Positions 22,114-32,600 of a stretch of 64,000 nucleotides of DNA are shown one piece after another. Where the stretch lies: NCBI GenBank assembly GCA_944472135.2, contig CALYDD020000313.1, positions 434,001-498,000 on the forward strand, written 5' to 3'. Below the pieces are notes generated by a model. It saw only the letters and a program-made list of their open reading frames with translations. It made no database searches and was not told the DNA's origin. The position numbers and the translations under genes are program-made. This stretch comes from Trichobilharzia regenti (lineage: Eukaryota > Platyhelminthes > Trematoda > Strigeidida > Schistosomatidae). Positions within the stretch are counted from its first letter, which is position 1. Every line of letters starts with the position of its first letter.

Positions 22114-23070
22114 TTATGACCAAGGTGAAGAAAGGGGTTTGACCAAACGCTTTTGAACACATAATTTAGGTTTCTGTTCATGTATAGCTAAAGCTTCGGC
22201 TATGCATAAGTGAAGAAAACGTAAACTTTTGGATCGATTCGATTTTGCCATGTAGATAACTTTGAAAGATGAATCACGTGGGGCTAAATGACCAGACTCT
22301 AACAGGTGATCACAAATAGACGACTTCGCAGTTCTACTTTCGCCTTTCATTAACCAAACCGTATAGTGTTCAGCTACACGTTTTCGGAGATTACGCTTAC
22401 AACGTCCAATATAATCAGCTCCACAAGAGCGGGTAAATGAGTAAATGCAAATAGATGTGGACAAAAGCGGTAATCTATCCTTGACGCATTGTCTGATCAT
22501 ATTTCGGCTGGTAAAAACTAGTTGCAGGTCAGCTGAAGGAAAAGTACGTTTAACGCATTTAGATAAACGGTTTTTAATCAATTCCGAAATGGTGTCACCT
22601 TTGAATGCAAGACTCATAAACAGCTTTTTCTTTGGCACTGTGACTTGTCTCGGGGCGGATTCTTTCTTGATGTTACGTTCAATGAACCTTGTAGGATAAC
22701 CATTGTTAAGGAGATTTGATTGAAGGTTATCTAGTTCCCTATCGATTGTCTCTGCAGAGCAGATTTTACGAATCATGGAGCATAAGGAATGAATAAGATT
22801 TCTCTTTCTCCCTAAAGGTACCCAACTGTTGAAGTTAGTGTACTGCCCCCCAGTGAATGTTGGCTTTCCGTAAATCGACCTTGACAGCGTTCCATTCTCT
22901 CTTCTATCTAGCTTAACATCAAGAAAGTGAAAAGAGGAATTCGACTCTTCTTCGACCGTGAAAAGCAAAGATGGGTGATAAGCATTAAATATTTCAAGAA
23001 GTTCGGCAGTTGAAGTGTTTTCATCCCATACAATGAAGGTATCATCAATATATCTTTTATACATAAACAA
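22114..23070 (-). CDS. PLE reverse transcriptase/GIY-YIG nuclease, 5'-truncated (left arm)
   Basis: An open frame of 318 codons begins at the catalytic box (YKRYIDDTFIVWDENTS), then FHFLDVKLDRRENGT, the thumb region, and the nuclease (YSFTRSCGADYIGR), ending LSSPWS before a stop. The fingers and front palm of the reverse transcriptase are missing, so it cannot prime or copy RNA by itself, but the nuclease part is intact. PLE nucleases nick target DNA to start insertion. The start shown is simply where the frame opens within the palindrome centre. Confidence 0.85.
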   Translation of the reverse strand: MFMYKRYIDDTFIVWDENTSTAELLEIFNAYHPSLLFTVEEESNSSFHFLDVKLDRRENGTLSRSIYGKPTFTGGQYTNFNSWVPLGRKRNLIHSLCSMIRKICSAETIDRELDNLQSNLLNNGYPTRFIERNIKKESAPRQVTVPKKKLFMSLAFKGDTISELIKNRLSKCVKRTFPSADLQLVFTSRNMIRQCVKDRLPLLSTSICIYSFTRSCGADYIGRCKRNLRKRVAEHYTVWLMKGESRTAKSSICDHLLESGHLAPRDSSFKVIYMAKSNRSKSLRFLHLCIAEALAIHEQKPKLCVQKRLVKPLSSPWS

Positions 23071-24001
23071 ACTGTCGATGATTTCCTTTAACGAAAACTC
23101 TTCAACTACCGAACTTCTTGGAATATTTAATTGTTCTCACCCATCTTTGCTTTTCACGGTCGAAGAAGAGTCGAATTCCTCTTTTCACTTTCTTGATGTT
23201 AAGCTAGATAGAAGAGAGAATGGAACGCTGTCAAGGTCGATTTACGGAAAGCCAACATTCACTGGGGGGCAGTACACTAACTTCAACAGTTGGGTACCTT
23301 TAGGGAGAAAGAGAAATCTTATTCATTCCTTATGCTCCATGATTCGTAAAATCTGCTCTGCAGAGACAATCGATAGGGAACTAGATAACCTTCAATCAAA
23401 TCTCCTTAACAATGGTTATCCTACAAGGTTCATTGAACGTAACATCAAGAAAGAATCCGCCCCGAGACAAGTCACAGTGCCAAAGAAAAAGCTGTTTATG
23501 AGTCTTGCATTCAAAGGTGACACCATTTCGGAATTGATTAAAAACCGTTTATCTAAATGCGTTAAACGTACTTTTCCTTCAGCTGACCTGCAACTAGTTT
23601 TTACCAGCCGAAATATGATCAGACAATGCGTCAAGGATAGATTACCGCTTTTGTCCACATCTATTTGCATTTACTCATTTACCCGCTCTTGTGGAGCTGA
23701 TTATATTGGACGTTGTAAGCGTAATCTCCGAAAACGTGTAGCTGAACACTATACGGTTTGGTTAATGAAAGGCGAAAGTAGAACTGCGAAGTCGTCTATT
23801 TGTGATCACCTGTTAGAGTCTGGTCATTTAGCCCCACGTGATTCATCTTTCAAAGTTATCTACATGGCAAAATCGAATCGATCCAAAAGTTTACGTTTTC
23901 TTCACTTATGCATAGCCGAAGCTTTAGCTATACATGAACAGAAACCTAAATTATGTGTTCAAAAGCGTTTGGTCAAACCCCTTTCTTCACCTTGGTCATA
24001 A
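23015..24001 (+). CDS. PLE reverse transcriptase/GIY-YIG nuclease, 5'-truncated (right arm)
   Basis: From HPSLLFTVEEE to the C-terminus this frame is identical in protein to the left-arm copy. Its first codons (before about 23093) come from the spacer and are not PLE protein. It lacks the YIDD box entirely, which the left copy keeps. Short differences (TTELLGIFNCS against TAELLEIFNAY) mark the point where the two arms stop being identical. Confidence 0.85.
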   Translation: MFSSHTMKVSSIYLLYINKLSMISFNENSSTTELLGIFNCSHPSLLFTVEEESNSSFHFLDVKLDRRENGTLSRSIYGKPTFTGGQYTNFNSWVPLGRKRNLIHSLCSMIRKICSAETIDRELDNLQSNLLNNGYPTRFIERNIKKESAPRQVTVPKKKLFMSLAFKGDTISELIKNRLSKCVKRTFPSADLQLVFTSRNMIRQCVKDRLPLLSTSICIYSFTRSCGADYIGRCKRNLRKRVAEHYTVWLMKGESRTAKSSICDHLLESGHLAPRDSSFKVIYMAKSNRSKSLRFLHLCIAEALAIHEQKPKLCVQKRLVKPLSSPWS

Positions 24002-24517
24002 TAATGTTCTTTCTAGTTTTTATTTTATTTTACCACTTGAATTCTTTCCACTTCACTTCACATCTTCATTCTTATCGTAATCGTACTCCTAATTTTCATA
24101 ATTTTTAGACAACACTTGATATTTTTGTTATAGAACAATCTTTAATATTTTTGTAATTTATCCACTTCAACTCTACCCCTTATAACTTTTATCACATATA
24201 TACGTACATTGACTGAGCAATTATTTAGTGCCACTTAATAACCTTTTTCTGTAATATAAATACGACTGTAGAGTTGGCTTGAAAATGAAGTCGTTGAAAA
24301 GAAATTTCTTCGCTGAACAAAATAACTGTGTTTTTACTTATAAATAAATCTTATCCACAATGGAATTATATATACTCTACCACAGTGCCCAAGTTCTGTC
24401 CTCCTATTCAGGATTGTGCTTATCGAAGAAGACTTGATACAACTAATACCTACTTTTGTACTGATGGAATATGATGATCTGAAGTCTAAATATTTACTGG
24501 AGTGTGTTTTTTCTTGA

Positions 24518-24690
24518 AAAGAAATTTCTTCGCTGAACAAAATAACTGTGTTTTTACTTATGAATAAATGGGTATTTTTCGAGATTTAAGATTTATTTGG
24601 AAAATGTCACACAGTGTTATACAATAATATTTACCGATGGCGTTTACAGCACAATTTATTGCTCATAATCATGTCTAGGTATTCACACAA
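24518..24690 (+). mobile_element. PLE terminal-sequence fragments
   Basis: 24517-24566 repeats 24300-24346 in direct orientation, and 24560-24680 carries the segment also seen at 31270, 49850 and 52380 (CAGTGTTATACA, then GCACAATTTATTGCTCATAA). This looks like a partial second terminal repeat downstream of the right arm. Confidence 0.55.
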
Positions 24691-25060
24691 CACATGGATA
24701 TGAAATCCACAACAGTTGGTCTAAGGCACGTAGGAAGGTGTAGACTTCCAGGCTGGGATCCTCGGGACGGTAAAAATCTATGGTTGGAAACAATTGGTGA
24801 CATGGCTCAAAATCGTTCTCAGTGGCGCAGATGCATCCACTCCTTGTGACATATGATCTCCACCAATGAAACTGTTTTGTTTTTCTTTATTACTCCTTTA
24901 TCTCACACCTCTGCTCACTGTTTCTTTTATGCTTTTCTTGTACTTTCTTCTCTTGCTTCGCGTGCTACACGGAGTGTGGCGACTTGAACTGGCGCACATT
25001 TGTGCAAAGTTCTATGTTGAAAACAGACAGACAGAGACAGAGACACAACCTTCTTGCTTC

Positions 25061-25062
<2 letters not shown>
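24690..25062 (+). mobile_element. LINE 3' end (RTE/CR1-like)
   Basis: The last codons (QWRRCIHSL then a stop, at about 24820-24850) and the 3' non-coding region match 13060-13315. The element ends in CAGA units followed by an AT microsatellite. Confidence 0.7.

Positions 25063-25144
<82 letters not shown>
25063..25144. repeat. (AT)n microsatellite
   Basis: Uninterrupted alternating AT of about 82 bases directly after a LINE 3' end. Any frame through it (poly Tyr-Ile) is spurious. Confidence 0.95.
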
Positions 25145-25146
<2 letters not shown>

Positions 25147-25214
25147 CTGGTTGAAACGCACAACTCTGCATAGAAGCGCAGTAGTTTTTTATTTTATTTA
25201 TTTATTTTCTTTTT

Positions 25215-25395
25215 TGATTTACAGCTTGATTCCACACTGTATTTTTGGTACAAGTATGGAATTTTCAGCGTGGATATCGGTAGCCCAAATTTTGCAGGCC
25301 GACCATAGATATCAGGTGTGCGCCGGCGTGGGCTCGAACCCTGGACCATGTGCATGGTCGGCGAGAGTCCTAACCACTGTGCCACCGACGCACAG
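25215..25395 (-). mobile_element. tRNA-headed SINE, alternative body
   Basis: Minus copy with tRNA-like head (GCTCGAACCCTGGACC; A box reversed CCACTGTGCCACC) and the body shared with 21190-21370. 25396-25615 is unassigned. Confidence 0.65.
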
Positions 25396-25619
25396 TTCAA
25401 GTTGTCACACTCCCTACACGTCGCACACAAAGCAATAGAAGAGAGTACGGAGAGATTTTAAAAGTGTGAGAGATGACAAACAGACATATGAGGAAGAAAT
25501 AGAAACAGTAATATGGGAGAAAAATAAAAGCAAGAATTCGACTGACCCAAGGATAGTAGTGAAAATCCGAATTTTTTTTCTTTATGCTCTGGAAGTGATC
25601 AGAAGATTTCGAAACCCAT

Positions 25620-26165
25620 TTTCACATTGGTGAAGGTCTATCTTACCTTTTTGATCTTGGCTTTGATATCCTCATACGTGCTGTTGCCTAGATAAGTTGA
25701 GGAATTAACTTCTTTCAATTTTATTTTTACCGTTGATAATGATTGGTGCTCGTTATTCTTGTTGGTGTTAGTTGGTAGGTTACCTTCATCTTATTTATGT
25801 TCACTTGGAGTCCTGTCTTCTCTGGTTGCTTCTTCTGTCAACTTGTTGATTTTCGACTGTAAGTCTTTGAATTTATGTGACATTAGAGATAAATCACCCA
25901 AGAAGTCCGTATATTTTAGCATCTTCCTGTCCGCCCGACGTAATCCTGTCTTCCCACCCCAATGCATAGTTTGATGTAGGATCCAGTCCACCAAAATTAT
26001 GAATATCATTATTGATAATAGGCTGACAGCCTTGCCTTACGCTTGTTTTCACTAAGAATGCCTCAGTGAGTTTTCCGTTGCGGCTCACTTGACATGTGAC
26101 ATTGTCATATGATCTTTGAATAGGGTTGATACAAATTTGGACACTACACCCCATACTGTTGAAGT
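25620..26165 (-). pseudogene. LINE reverse transcriptase fragment
   Basis: The minus strand encodes CQVSRNGKLTEAFLVKTSVR and, after deletions and frameshifts, LSLMSHKFKDLQSKINKLTEEA. This is the same family as 3131 and 43670. The catalytic box is deleted, so the copy is dead. Confidence 0.7.
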
Positions 26166-26285
26166 AGTTTTCAAATTACTTCATGGTCATTATTGAAAAC
26201 ATTTATTTCCCGATACGACTTTTAAAACAAGCAATAAAGGCTAATAAAGCAAGATTTAATGAATTCATCAAATTTCGGTAGAAAT

Positions 26286-26597
26286 CAAGGTTAAGCTTTG
26301 CTACTGCTACCCCGATTCGGGACGTAAATATTGACGTAAATTGGTGTCTACAGATTTTGGCTAGGCAGACAGCTCTCACCACAGTATCATGTTATTATTA
26401 GACGGTTGGAGGCGTTCGTCAGGAAGCCTTACTTCACCTAGGTTTTGTGCTTAATGACACTCATCAATCAGGAAGGTTTCTCTGCAGTCTTGAAATAATT
26501 TATATCCCTTCTAAGATTTGCACCAACTTCACTCATTGAGCAGTGGTGTAGTCAGAGGCGTTACCTCTGAGCTATTCGGGCTGGCGATTAGCTTCCT
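26286..26597. mobile_element. Composite insertion: LTR end plus third-family SINE
   Basis: CAAATTTCGGTAGAA just before and CAAATTTTGGTAGAA just after look like a target duplication of about 15 bases. The insert starts with an LTR end (26313-26388, like 34845-34912) and continues with the SINE also seen at 2895 and 46605. Confidence 0.6.
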
Positions 26598-26897
26598 CAA
26601 ATTTTGGTAGAACTCGTCAGCTCAATACTCTACATACACGGATATATAAACACTTTTGAAATTACATTGGGAGATATAAGCCCGATAAGCAAATAAGCTA
26701 CATTGAATTAGTCATCCAGAAAGACGACAGGTGCGAATGTTTTCTATGTCATGTTCAATTAGATAAGGGGAGAGAGAGTATGAGAGATCAAAATTAAGAT
26801 AAACTGCATTACGCTTCGATTACATCACTAAGGTAAACAATTAGACATTAGAGAATATAACAAGAATTGTAAACAGACTAATATCACTAGCAATGGT

Positions 26898-26898
<1 letters not shown>

Positions 26899-26932
<34 letters not shown>
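26899..26932. repeat. (TAA)n microsatellite
   Basis: About eleven units in the loop of the fold-back PLE. Confidence 0.9.
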
Positions 26933-26934
<2 letters not shown>

Positions 26935-27612
26935 GTGTTGATGTGAGTTAAGATAATCCTACTGATAAAGGATAGTTTTAAATGAATCAAGAATAATAAT
27001 AATAAGAGGTAGAATAATAATAAGTAAAACGTATTACCATGGTAGATTCAGAGTCACGACCATCTCCATTTGTATACAGAGACCCGGTTTATAAACTTGA
27101 ATTGCACAAGCCTCTGTAATTGCAAGCATCTTCTTGTTTCTTTCTCCGCTGACTGGCAACAGTGAATGACTTGACCGCGTCGATATCATGTCCATGGTTC
27201 ACAAGATGTTTTGTTATTGAGGATTTCGGCACTTTGCACTCAACTGTTTTCAACCGCTTTGGCAAATGCTCCATCATATCCATCATCATCATATGCTCCA
27301 TTATATTCCCTAGTGACTAATTGTTTATCTAAGTGATGTAATTGAAGCGTAATGCAATTTATCTTAATTTTGATCTCTCATACTCTCTCTCCCCTTATCT
27401 ATTTGAACATGACCTGGAAAACATTCGCACGTGTCTTTCTGCATGACTAATTCAATGTAGTTTATTTGCTTATCAGACTTATATCTCCATATGTAATTTC
27501 AAAAGTACATATATCCGTGTATGTAGAATATTCAATTCAGCTGGCGAGTTCTACCGAAATTTGATGAATTCATTAAATCTTGCTTTATTAACCTTTATTG
27601 TTTGTTTTAAAA

Positions 27613-28425
27613 TAGTCCTTATTGTTGAAGGCCTTTACAAAGTAGATGAAATTGAGGTGCGTGTTTTATTGCCTGTTATAACTGAACCGAAATCAATAAA
27701 CTCCGTCTTCACTTTATTATATCTGTGCTTGTTAATTACTGTAAAGGTAATTAACTCGATTGGCACGCTAATATGCCTATTTGTCTGTTGTGCCTTCCGA
27801 TTCACTCAGTTACGAAAATATCAAATGACAAAGGCTGATGCTTGTGATTATAAGATACTGTATAGATTAAGGGGACAAAACATTCTATTTATTCATCTTA
27901 TTTACCACAATACAGTCGACTCACAGCCGTGAGAATGGATTGTTCTTATTGGCTGGTAATCCGACAAAGACGAGGTGAGATAAAGATGACGAATTGATCA
28001 CACACTAAATCACAACATGCGAGAGAAATGATGCATTCACATAGTAACTCCATCACAAAATAAACCATGTGATTCGTGAGAAAAAATGACATACTACTTT
28101 ATGCTGGTTCCTATCATTGCTATTTTATACTTTGTTCTATGATGATGCGTAGACTTTCTACTTGATTCGCGCATGATTTGTTTTCCCTGATTCTATCCTG
28201 TTCCTCCGGTGTGGAGCATCTTTTATTCCTTTCAAGATAACACGAATTAGTATTTTACTTAGCTTGAACAGTTCCCCTCATTTCTACGGATACAGTAAAA
28301 AAGTAGTGGTGCAAGGTAAGAGAAATGGTGACTGATCTTTTTTTAATCACATCAAAAGTCGGCTAGACCAGCCGACAGTAACCTATTCTGATTGGTGGTG
28401 GTTGGTGACTGGCACAAAGTTAAAC
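27613..28425. other. Intronic sequence, nothing recognised
   Basis: No coding frame with family resemblance (the frame at 27561-27932 starts inside the PLE arm). Sequence from 28928 to 29259 after the next SINE is also unassigned intron. Confidence 0.35.
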
Positions 28426-28438
28426 AATCAGATGAAGA

Positions 28439-28914
28439 TTACAGGATTTCATCATAGCTGACATCAGTTAGAGAACCATTGAAAAACCTGGGAGTACTGG
28501 ACAGCCGTTTCGTCCTAGTTTGGGACTCTTCAATAGTAAGCTCCCACCGGGGTTCTAGAGAGACGTCGTGACCAGTAGGCTGCAGCAGGTCGGGTGTGAG
28601 AACGAATACTCGCCACGGATGACATTGGCTAGTGGTCGCGCTATTTTGTGAAATCGCTGAAGTTAGAAATCATGGGCCATTGGATCGGGTCCCAGTGGCT
28701 TAATGGTCTACCAGCTAGCTCGCCTTGTAACCAGAAGGTCCTGTGTTCGAACCCATATGATGGGTGAGTACTGTTGAAGAGTCACAAGCACTAGGTTGAC
28801 GAAACAGCTGTCTGGAAGTACTCCCTGAGGCTGGTTTTCCAATGTTTCTGTAATTGATGTCAGCTCATGATGAAATCCTGTAACCAATCAAATGCCTACA
28901 AACCAACAATTGAA
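28439..28914. mobile_element. Hammerhead-type SINE (family 2), head-to-head dimer with target duplication
   Basis: AATCAGATGAAGA occurs at 28426-28438 and 28915-28927. Inside, a short minus copy (tail and ribozyme-like segment to about 28550) faces a full plus copy with body, tRNA-like head (A box GTGGCTTAATGGTC at about 28691, B box GTTCGAACCC), ribozyme-like segment and tail. The order mirrors 20611-21095, with the full copy on the opposite side. Confidence 0.8.
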
Positions 28915-29259
28915 AATCAGATGAAGAGTTGTCCAATGAAATTATTTCCTGACCACAACTCAAACTAAATCCAGATTTAGGGAATAAAAACACTTTCACC
29001 TCAGCTTGCAACCAGTGACTTATAATGTTGATTTCATTTCTTTTGGCCACTTTCTCTATCCATATGCCTCCAAATAGCCTAGGCCACAATCAACAGTAAT
29101 AGGTACTGAGTCAGAGAGAATTTTCTCTAGAAAATGAACGTCCTTTTAATGCATAATGATAGTTGTATAGACTGGGTGATGTCACTGTGGAGTTTTCTCT
29201 TTTTTGAAGAATTTGTTTATTCTTAGACATTCTCTTAATTCACTTTTCTCTACCTTTAG

Positions 29260-29823
29260 GTACCATCAACCTGGGAACGTTATGCCTATCCTAGTCTCTA
29301 TCCACTTGGATTATGGTTTGCTGATTTGTCAAATCGATGTAAAGAATTAGATATATGGGCACAAGATTTAGGCCTGCCAGGCTCTGTATGGCTTGGTGGT
29401 TTGTTTAATCCACAATCATTTTTAACGGCTGTTATGCAACAGACAGCAAGAAAAATGGAATGGCCATTGGACAAGATTTGTATCAGTGTTGAAGTTACAA
29501 AAAAGACAAAAGAAGAAATGGGTTCGGCACCAAGAGAAGGTGCCTATGTGCATGGATTATTTATTGAAGGTGCTAGATGGGATACAAGTGCTAATTCAAT
29601 TGTTGATGCTAGAATCAAAGAACTGGCACCAGCAATGCCTGTTATCCTGCTTAGAGCTGTACCATCGGATAGACAAGAAGGTCGAATAGCAGCTATGTAT
29701 GCCTGTCCTGTGTATAAGACGAAGACAAGAGGACCAACATTTGTATGGACATTTCATTTACGTACAAAAGAGAAACCGGCTAAATGGATTATGGGTGGTG
29801 TTGCACTACTTTTACAAGTATAA
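29260..29823 (+). CDS. Axonemal dynein heavy chain (gene 1), last exon
   Basis: The exon encodes 187 residues and the stop (29821-29823): [58 protein letters not shown], then [20 protein letters not shown] and the C-terminus GGVALLLQV. This is a complete heavy-chain C-terminus of normal form. Acceptor CTTTAG ends at 29259; the junction is phase 0. The polyadenylation signal follows at 29980. Confidence 0.96.
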   Translation, partial: VPSTWERYAYPSLYPLGLWFADLSNRCKELDIWAQDLGLPGSVWLGGLFNPQSFLTAVMQQTARKMEWPLDKICISVEVTKKTKEEMGSAPREGAYVHGLFIEGARWDTSANSIVDARIKELAPAMPVILLRAVPSDRQEGRIAAMYACPVYKTKTRGPTFVWTFHLRTKEKPAKWIMGGVALLLQV

Positions 29824-29979
29824 AAGTAGTAGAAGTAGTAGGGTGGTGGTGGTGGTGGTATGAAAGACGAACCAATGACTGCTCTGATTACTTCTAGAGA
29901 GAAACCATAATGTATTACTCACAAGAATAATCATAATAGAGTTTAGATTGTTCAATGAATATAGCTGAATTAATTGTAT

Positions 29980-29985
29980 AATAAA
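29980..29985 (+). promoter_or_regulatory. Polyadenylation signal of dynein gene 1
   Basis: Canonical AATAAA 157 bases after the stop codon in AT-rich sequence. Confidence 0.65.
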
Positions 29986-30149
29986 ATGTATTATCAAATT
30001 GTTTGTTATGTGTTGTGAATCCGACAGGTTTCAACCGAGAGCACTTAGGACAAAATCCAACATCTGGTTGCACGTTTCACATTTGTAAGCGTCTACTGGG
30101 CGATTGTCTTGAAATTCTAGTAGGAAATTGTAGTCGGCAGGGTAAATCA

Positions 30150-30445
30150 TGTTAAAAAGGCATGAATACTCATTGGTTGTGTCGGTTGGTAGTAGCCCTA
30201 TATCAACAACTGGGTTCGAGCCTCGGTGGGAAAATCATCAGTCACTGGAAAATACAGGTACATCCAGATGACTAGTCCCAAATAGGACGAAATGCGCGTT
30301 ATCCTGGATTCCACTGCTAGTCACCATCCACCAATTAAATTCTAATTAAATACCCAGGCATCGTCAAAGCATCTACGAAAGAAGCCGATATGTCAAACTA
30401 AGACCGAGCACTTCGGTTTAATCAATCGACGGGAAAAGCAAAAAT
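30150..30445 (+). mobile_element. Sm-alpha-like SINE with hammerhead
   Basis: Contains the end of a tRNA-like head (B box GGTTCGAGCC at about 30211), a hammerhead segment and the tail with GAGCACTTCGGT and the ending CAATCGACGGG. The A-box end is worn. It lies 170 bases past the dynein polyadenylation signal. Sequence 30446-30717 is unassigned. Confidence 0.75.
30262..30308 (+). ncRNA. Hammerhead ribozyme, core mutated
   Basis: Helix I ATCCAG/CTGGAT is perfect, stem II is GTCC/GGAC, and GAAA is present, but the core box reads ATGACTA instead of CTGANGA. Invariant C3 and G8 are both changed, so it should not cleave. Confidence 0.7.
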
Positions 30446-30715
30446 TCATTGAGACTGACAGATGTTGGAATTCACGGGTTACTGGAATCTGCCACAATGA
30501 CTAAATGGTCAGAGGACTGCCTCACACCTATCTAGAGGTCAGTCCAGTGCCGTTTTGGTTTCCAACGGTTATATAACTGATGTCTTTTTATGACATACAT
30601 AGATCATAAATGGGGTAAATTTGACTGATAATGTGAAAACAAATTGAACTAGAAAATCCCCTTTCAGACATTTAGAAGACAAAAGAAAGTTCCAGAAAAG
30701 AAGACGCTTTTCGAC

Positions 30716-30717
<2 letters not shown>

Positions 30718-30767
<50 letters not shown>

Positions 30768-30925
30768 CACAGTAACAATAGAATTACAATTCATGAAAGA
30801 TGTTTAAATTATAATAAGCATAGAAAAATGTAATACCAAATAGAATATCAAATAAGATTAAGGGTAGTTAGAACCTGAATGGCCAAGGTAAGAAAAAAGC
30901 GTCTGAACCGACTTCTTCTGGCCAG
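30718..30925 (-). mobile_element. PLE 3' end next to AT microsatellite
   Basis: An AT run (30718-30763) followed by sequence matching the 3' non-coding end of the PLE at 80-340 (for example GCATCTTTAA-like and CCAAGGTAA blocks). No coding remains. Confidence 0.55.
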
Positions 30926-31159
30926 GTTAAACTTTAAGCACCACGAACTACCAATGGAGTGCCACCGCACCAGTGAACTTGAAACGCTCATTGAGAAAGT
31001 CAGTGAAACCTGGCATATAATGTTGTCATCATCAATAAAATACGCTCATCGAAGTGTTATGCTCTTAAATTGGATATCTGGCAAGTTTCAGCTTAGGTTT
31101 CGGAAAGATTAAGTTACGCTTTAAGTCAAGGATAAGTTAAGGTTAGGTTAACCTAATAA

Positions 31160-31220
31160 AGGCGACATTAGGGTTGGTTCGAGTTAGGGTTAGGTTCAGA
31201 AAAGATTAGGGTTATCATTA
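31160..31220 (+). repeat. Scattered telomere-like TTAGGG units
   Basis: TTAGGG occurs at 31168, 31184 and 31206, with near-units around (GGTTAGGTTAACC at 31141-31153). It is degenerate, not a tandem array, and sits directly before a 5'-truncated PLE. Confidence 0.5.
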
Positions 31221-32600
31221 TTGTTAGAAGACTTGTGCGTTGTGGTAGAGCATAATTCCATTGCGGGTAACATTTGTTTTGATAAAGTCTCAGTGTGTTA
31301 TACAGTAATATTTCCTGATGACCACGTTTCAAGCACAATTTATTGCTTAGTAAACATTATTGTGTTACAATATGAGACTTCATCAAAATATGATCGCCTA
31401 AATGAGATACATCCAAATATCAAATTCACCATGGAATATGAACATAATAATGAGTTCAATTTCCTGGATCTAAATGTAAAAAGAACAAACGAAGACACGG
31501 TCGAAAAGTCCATCTATAGAAAAGAAACCTGGACTGGACAATATCTTCACTATAACAGCTTTTGTCCCATAAGCTATAAACGTGGATTAGTGAGGACTTT
31601 GTATGACAGAGCCAGAAAGCTATGTTCACCAAACAGGGCCGAAGAAGAATTAGTTTTCGTCGAGAAATGCATAAGGGAAAATGGATACCCTAAGGGATTT
31701 ATTCAGAAGTACAGCAGAGAAAAAGATGAGAAAGAAAAGCATCCAACTGTAGAAAAGAAAAAAGTGTTTATCTGTCTACCATACAAAGGAGATGCAGTGT
31801 CACAAAAGATTGACAAAAGACTGAAAGGTGCAATAAATAGAAGCTTCCCAGCAGCAAAACTCATAACAGTATGCAGCACCACTCCTTCTTTAATCCACTC
31901 AAAACTGAATAAATACCCTGCTGATGTCACCTCCAACTGCGTTTATGAATTCACGTGCACTTTCGGGAGCAAGTACATTGGAAGGACAGAAAGAAGGGCT
32001 TCTATCCGGTTTTCTCAACATATTCCCAAAAACCTGTGCCTGAAAGGAAGCAGATATTCCCAGAGTGCAATTACCAGACACATTATTGATACCGGACGTC
32101 TCGTGGAGATTGCTAAGTCCTTCAAAATATTAAATAGACAAAGGACAGCAAATTTACTACGATTTGCCGAAGCAATCGCAATCAAAAGACTTAAACCAGA
32201 CTTACGCATACAGAAAGAGAGTGTGATTAACCTCTCACTCCCTTGGTAACAAAAAAAAGATTTTGATTAGTCATCTAATTCAGTGATCTCAACTCACTGA
32301 ACAAATCTTAATCTCATAAACTGTAACCGTTTTTGTTTTTTTTGTTTCTTGAGTTGCTATGTGAACCTAAAAGCTAACACTGTTCTGTTAATCAATTTTT
32401 TCTGTTTTCTCTCTTACCCCTCCCCCTCTTTTCAACTTTAAAAGCGTATAAATTGATGATGAAAACTTAAACTAAAAACATTGTAATGCTTTCATTTAGA
32501 TGCGTCAATTTTATAGTATCTCTTTTCTACCACCACTCGAACATTAAAGTATGTTATTATCATCTATATAACCATTGTAATTTCAGGTAGTCTGCAGCTG
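31221..32600 (+). mobile_element. PLE, 5'-truncated, intact C-terminal half
   Basis: The first 150 bases are PLE terminal sequence (GTGGTAGAG...; CAGTGTTATACAGTAA-like), joined directly in frame to coding sequence, then about 350 bases of 3' non-coding sequence. This arrangement fits a terminal repeat upstream of a truncated gene. Confidence 0.8.
31380..32249 (+). CDS. PLE reverse transcriptase end plus GIY-YIG nuclease
   Basis: An open frame without breaks encodes the region after the catalytic box (FNFLDLNVKRTNEDTVEKS, YRKETWTGQYLHY), the thumb (ENGYPKGFIQKY), and the nuclease (NCVYEFTCTFGSKYIGRTE) through to LSLPW and a stop. It is open upstream to 31221 through terminal-repeat sequence. 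Fingers and the YIDD box are missing. The nuclease keeps the paired Tyr motif region, so nicking activity could be intact; reverse transcription could not. Confidence 0.85.
   Translation, partial: SSKYDRLNEIHPNIKFTMEYEHNNEFNFLDLNVKRTNEDTVEKSIYRKETWTGQYLHYNSFCPISYKRGLVRTLYDRARKLCSPNRAEEELVFVEKCIRENGYPKGFIQKYSREKDEKEKHPTVEKKKVFICLPYKGDAVSQKIDKRLKGAINRSFPAAKLITVCSTTPSLIHSKLNKYPADVTSNCVYEFTCTFGSKYIGRTERRASIRFSQHIPKNLCLKGSRYSQSAITRHIIDTGRLVEIAKSFKILNRQRTANLLRFAEAIAIKRLKPDLRIQKESVINLSLPW

Larger units (their letters stand above)
21598..24517. mobile_element. PLE giant palindrome
   Basis: Arms 21598-23022 and 23093-24517 (1425 bases each) are inverted copies with the same sum of coordinates at both ends, so there is no net length difference. 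Over the outer 1.38 kb I find only about two mismatches; the 45 bases nearest the centre differ at about eight positions. The spacer is 70 bases. Each arm holds the 3' half of a PLE gene, its 3' non-coding region and a terminal sequence. Confidence 0.9.
26219..27612. mobile_element. Fold-back PLE remnant, split by a later insertion
   Basis: Outer arm segments (26219-26285 and about 27545-27612) and inner segments (about 26612-26856 and 27304-27545) pair in inverted orientation. The centre's minus strand encodes a PLE C-terminal stretch (SSITKHLVNHGHDIDAVKSF, about 27215-27156). The left arm is broken by an insertion at 26286-26597. TAA repeats lie in the loop (26899-26932). Confidence 0.7.

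Noticed and set aside
22114..24001. The PLE palindrome as a pure assembly artefact
   Set aside because: Arms differ near the centre and at a few outer sites, and the left arm reads through the spacer into real PLE sequence. An artefact would give identical arms up to the fold. Long reads would settle it.
24866..25438. 190-codon open frame
   Set aside because: It runs through an AT microsatellite (poly Tyr-Ile) and joins LINE 3' non-coding sequence to a SINE; not a gene.
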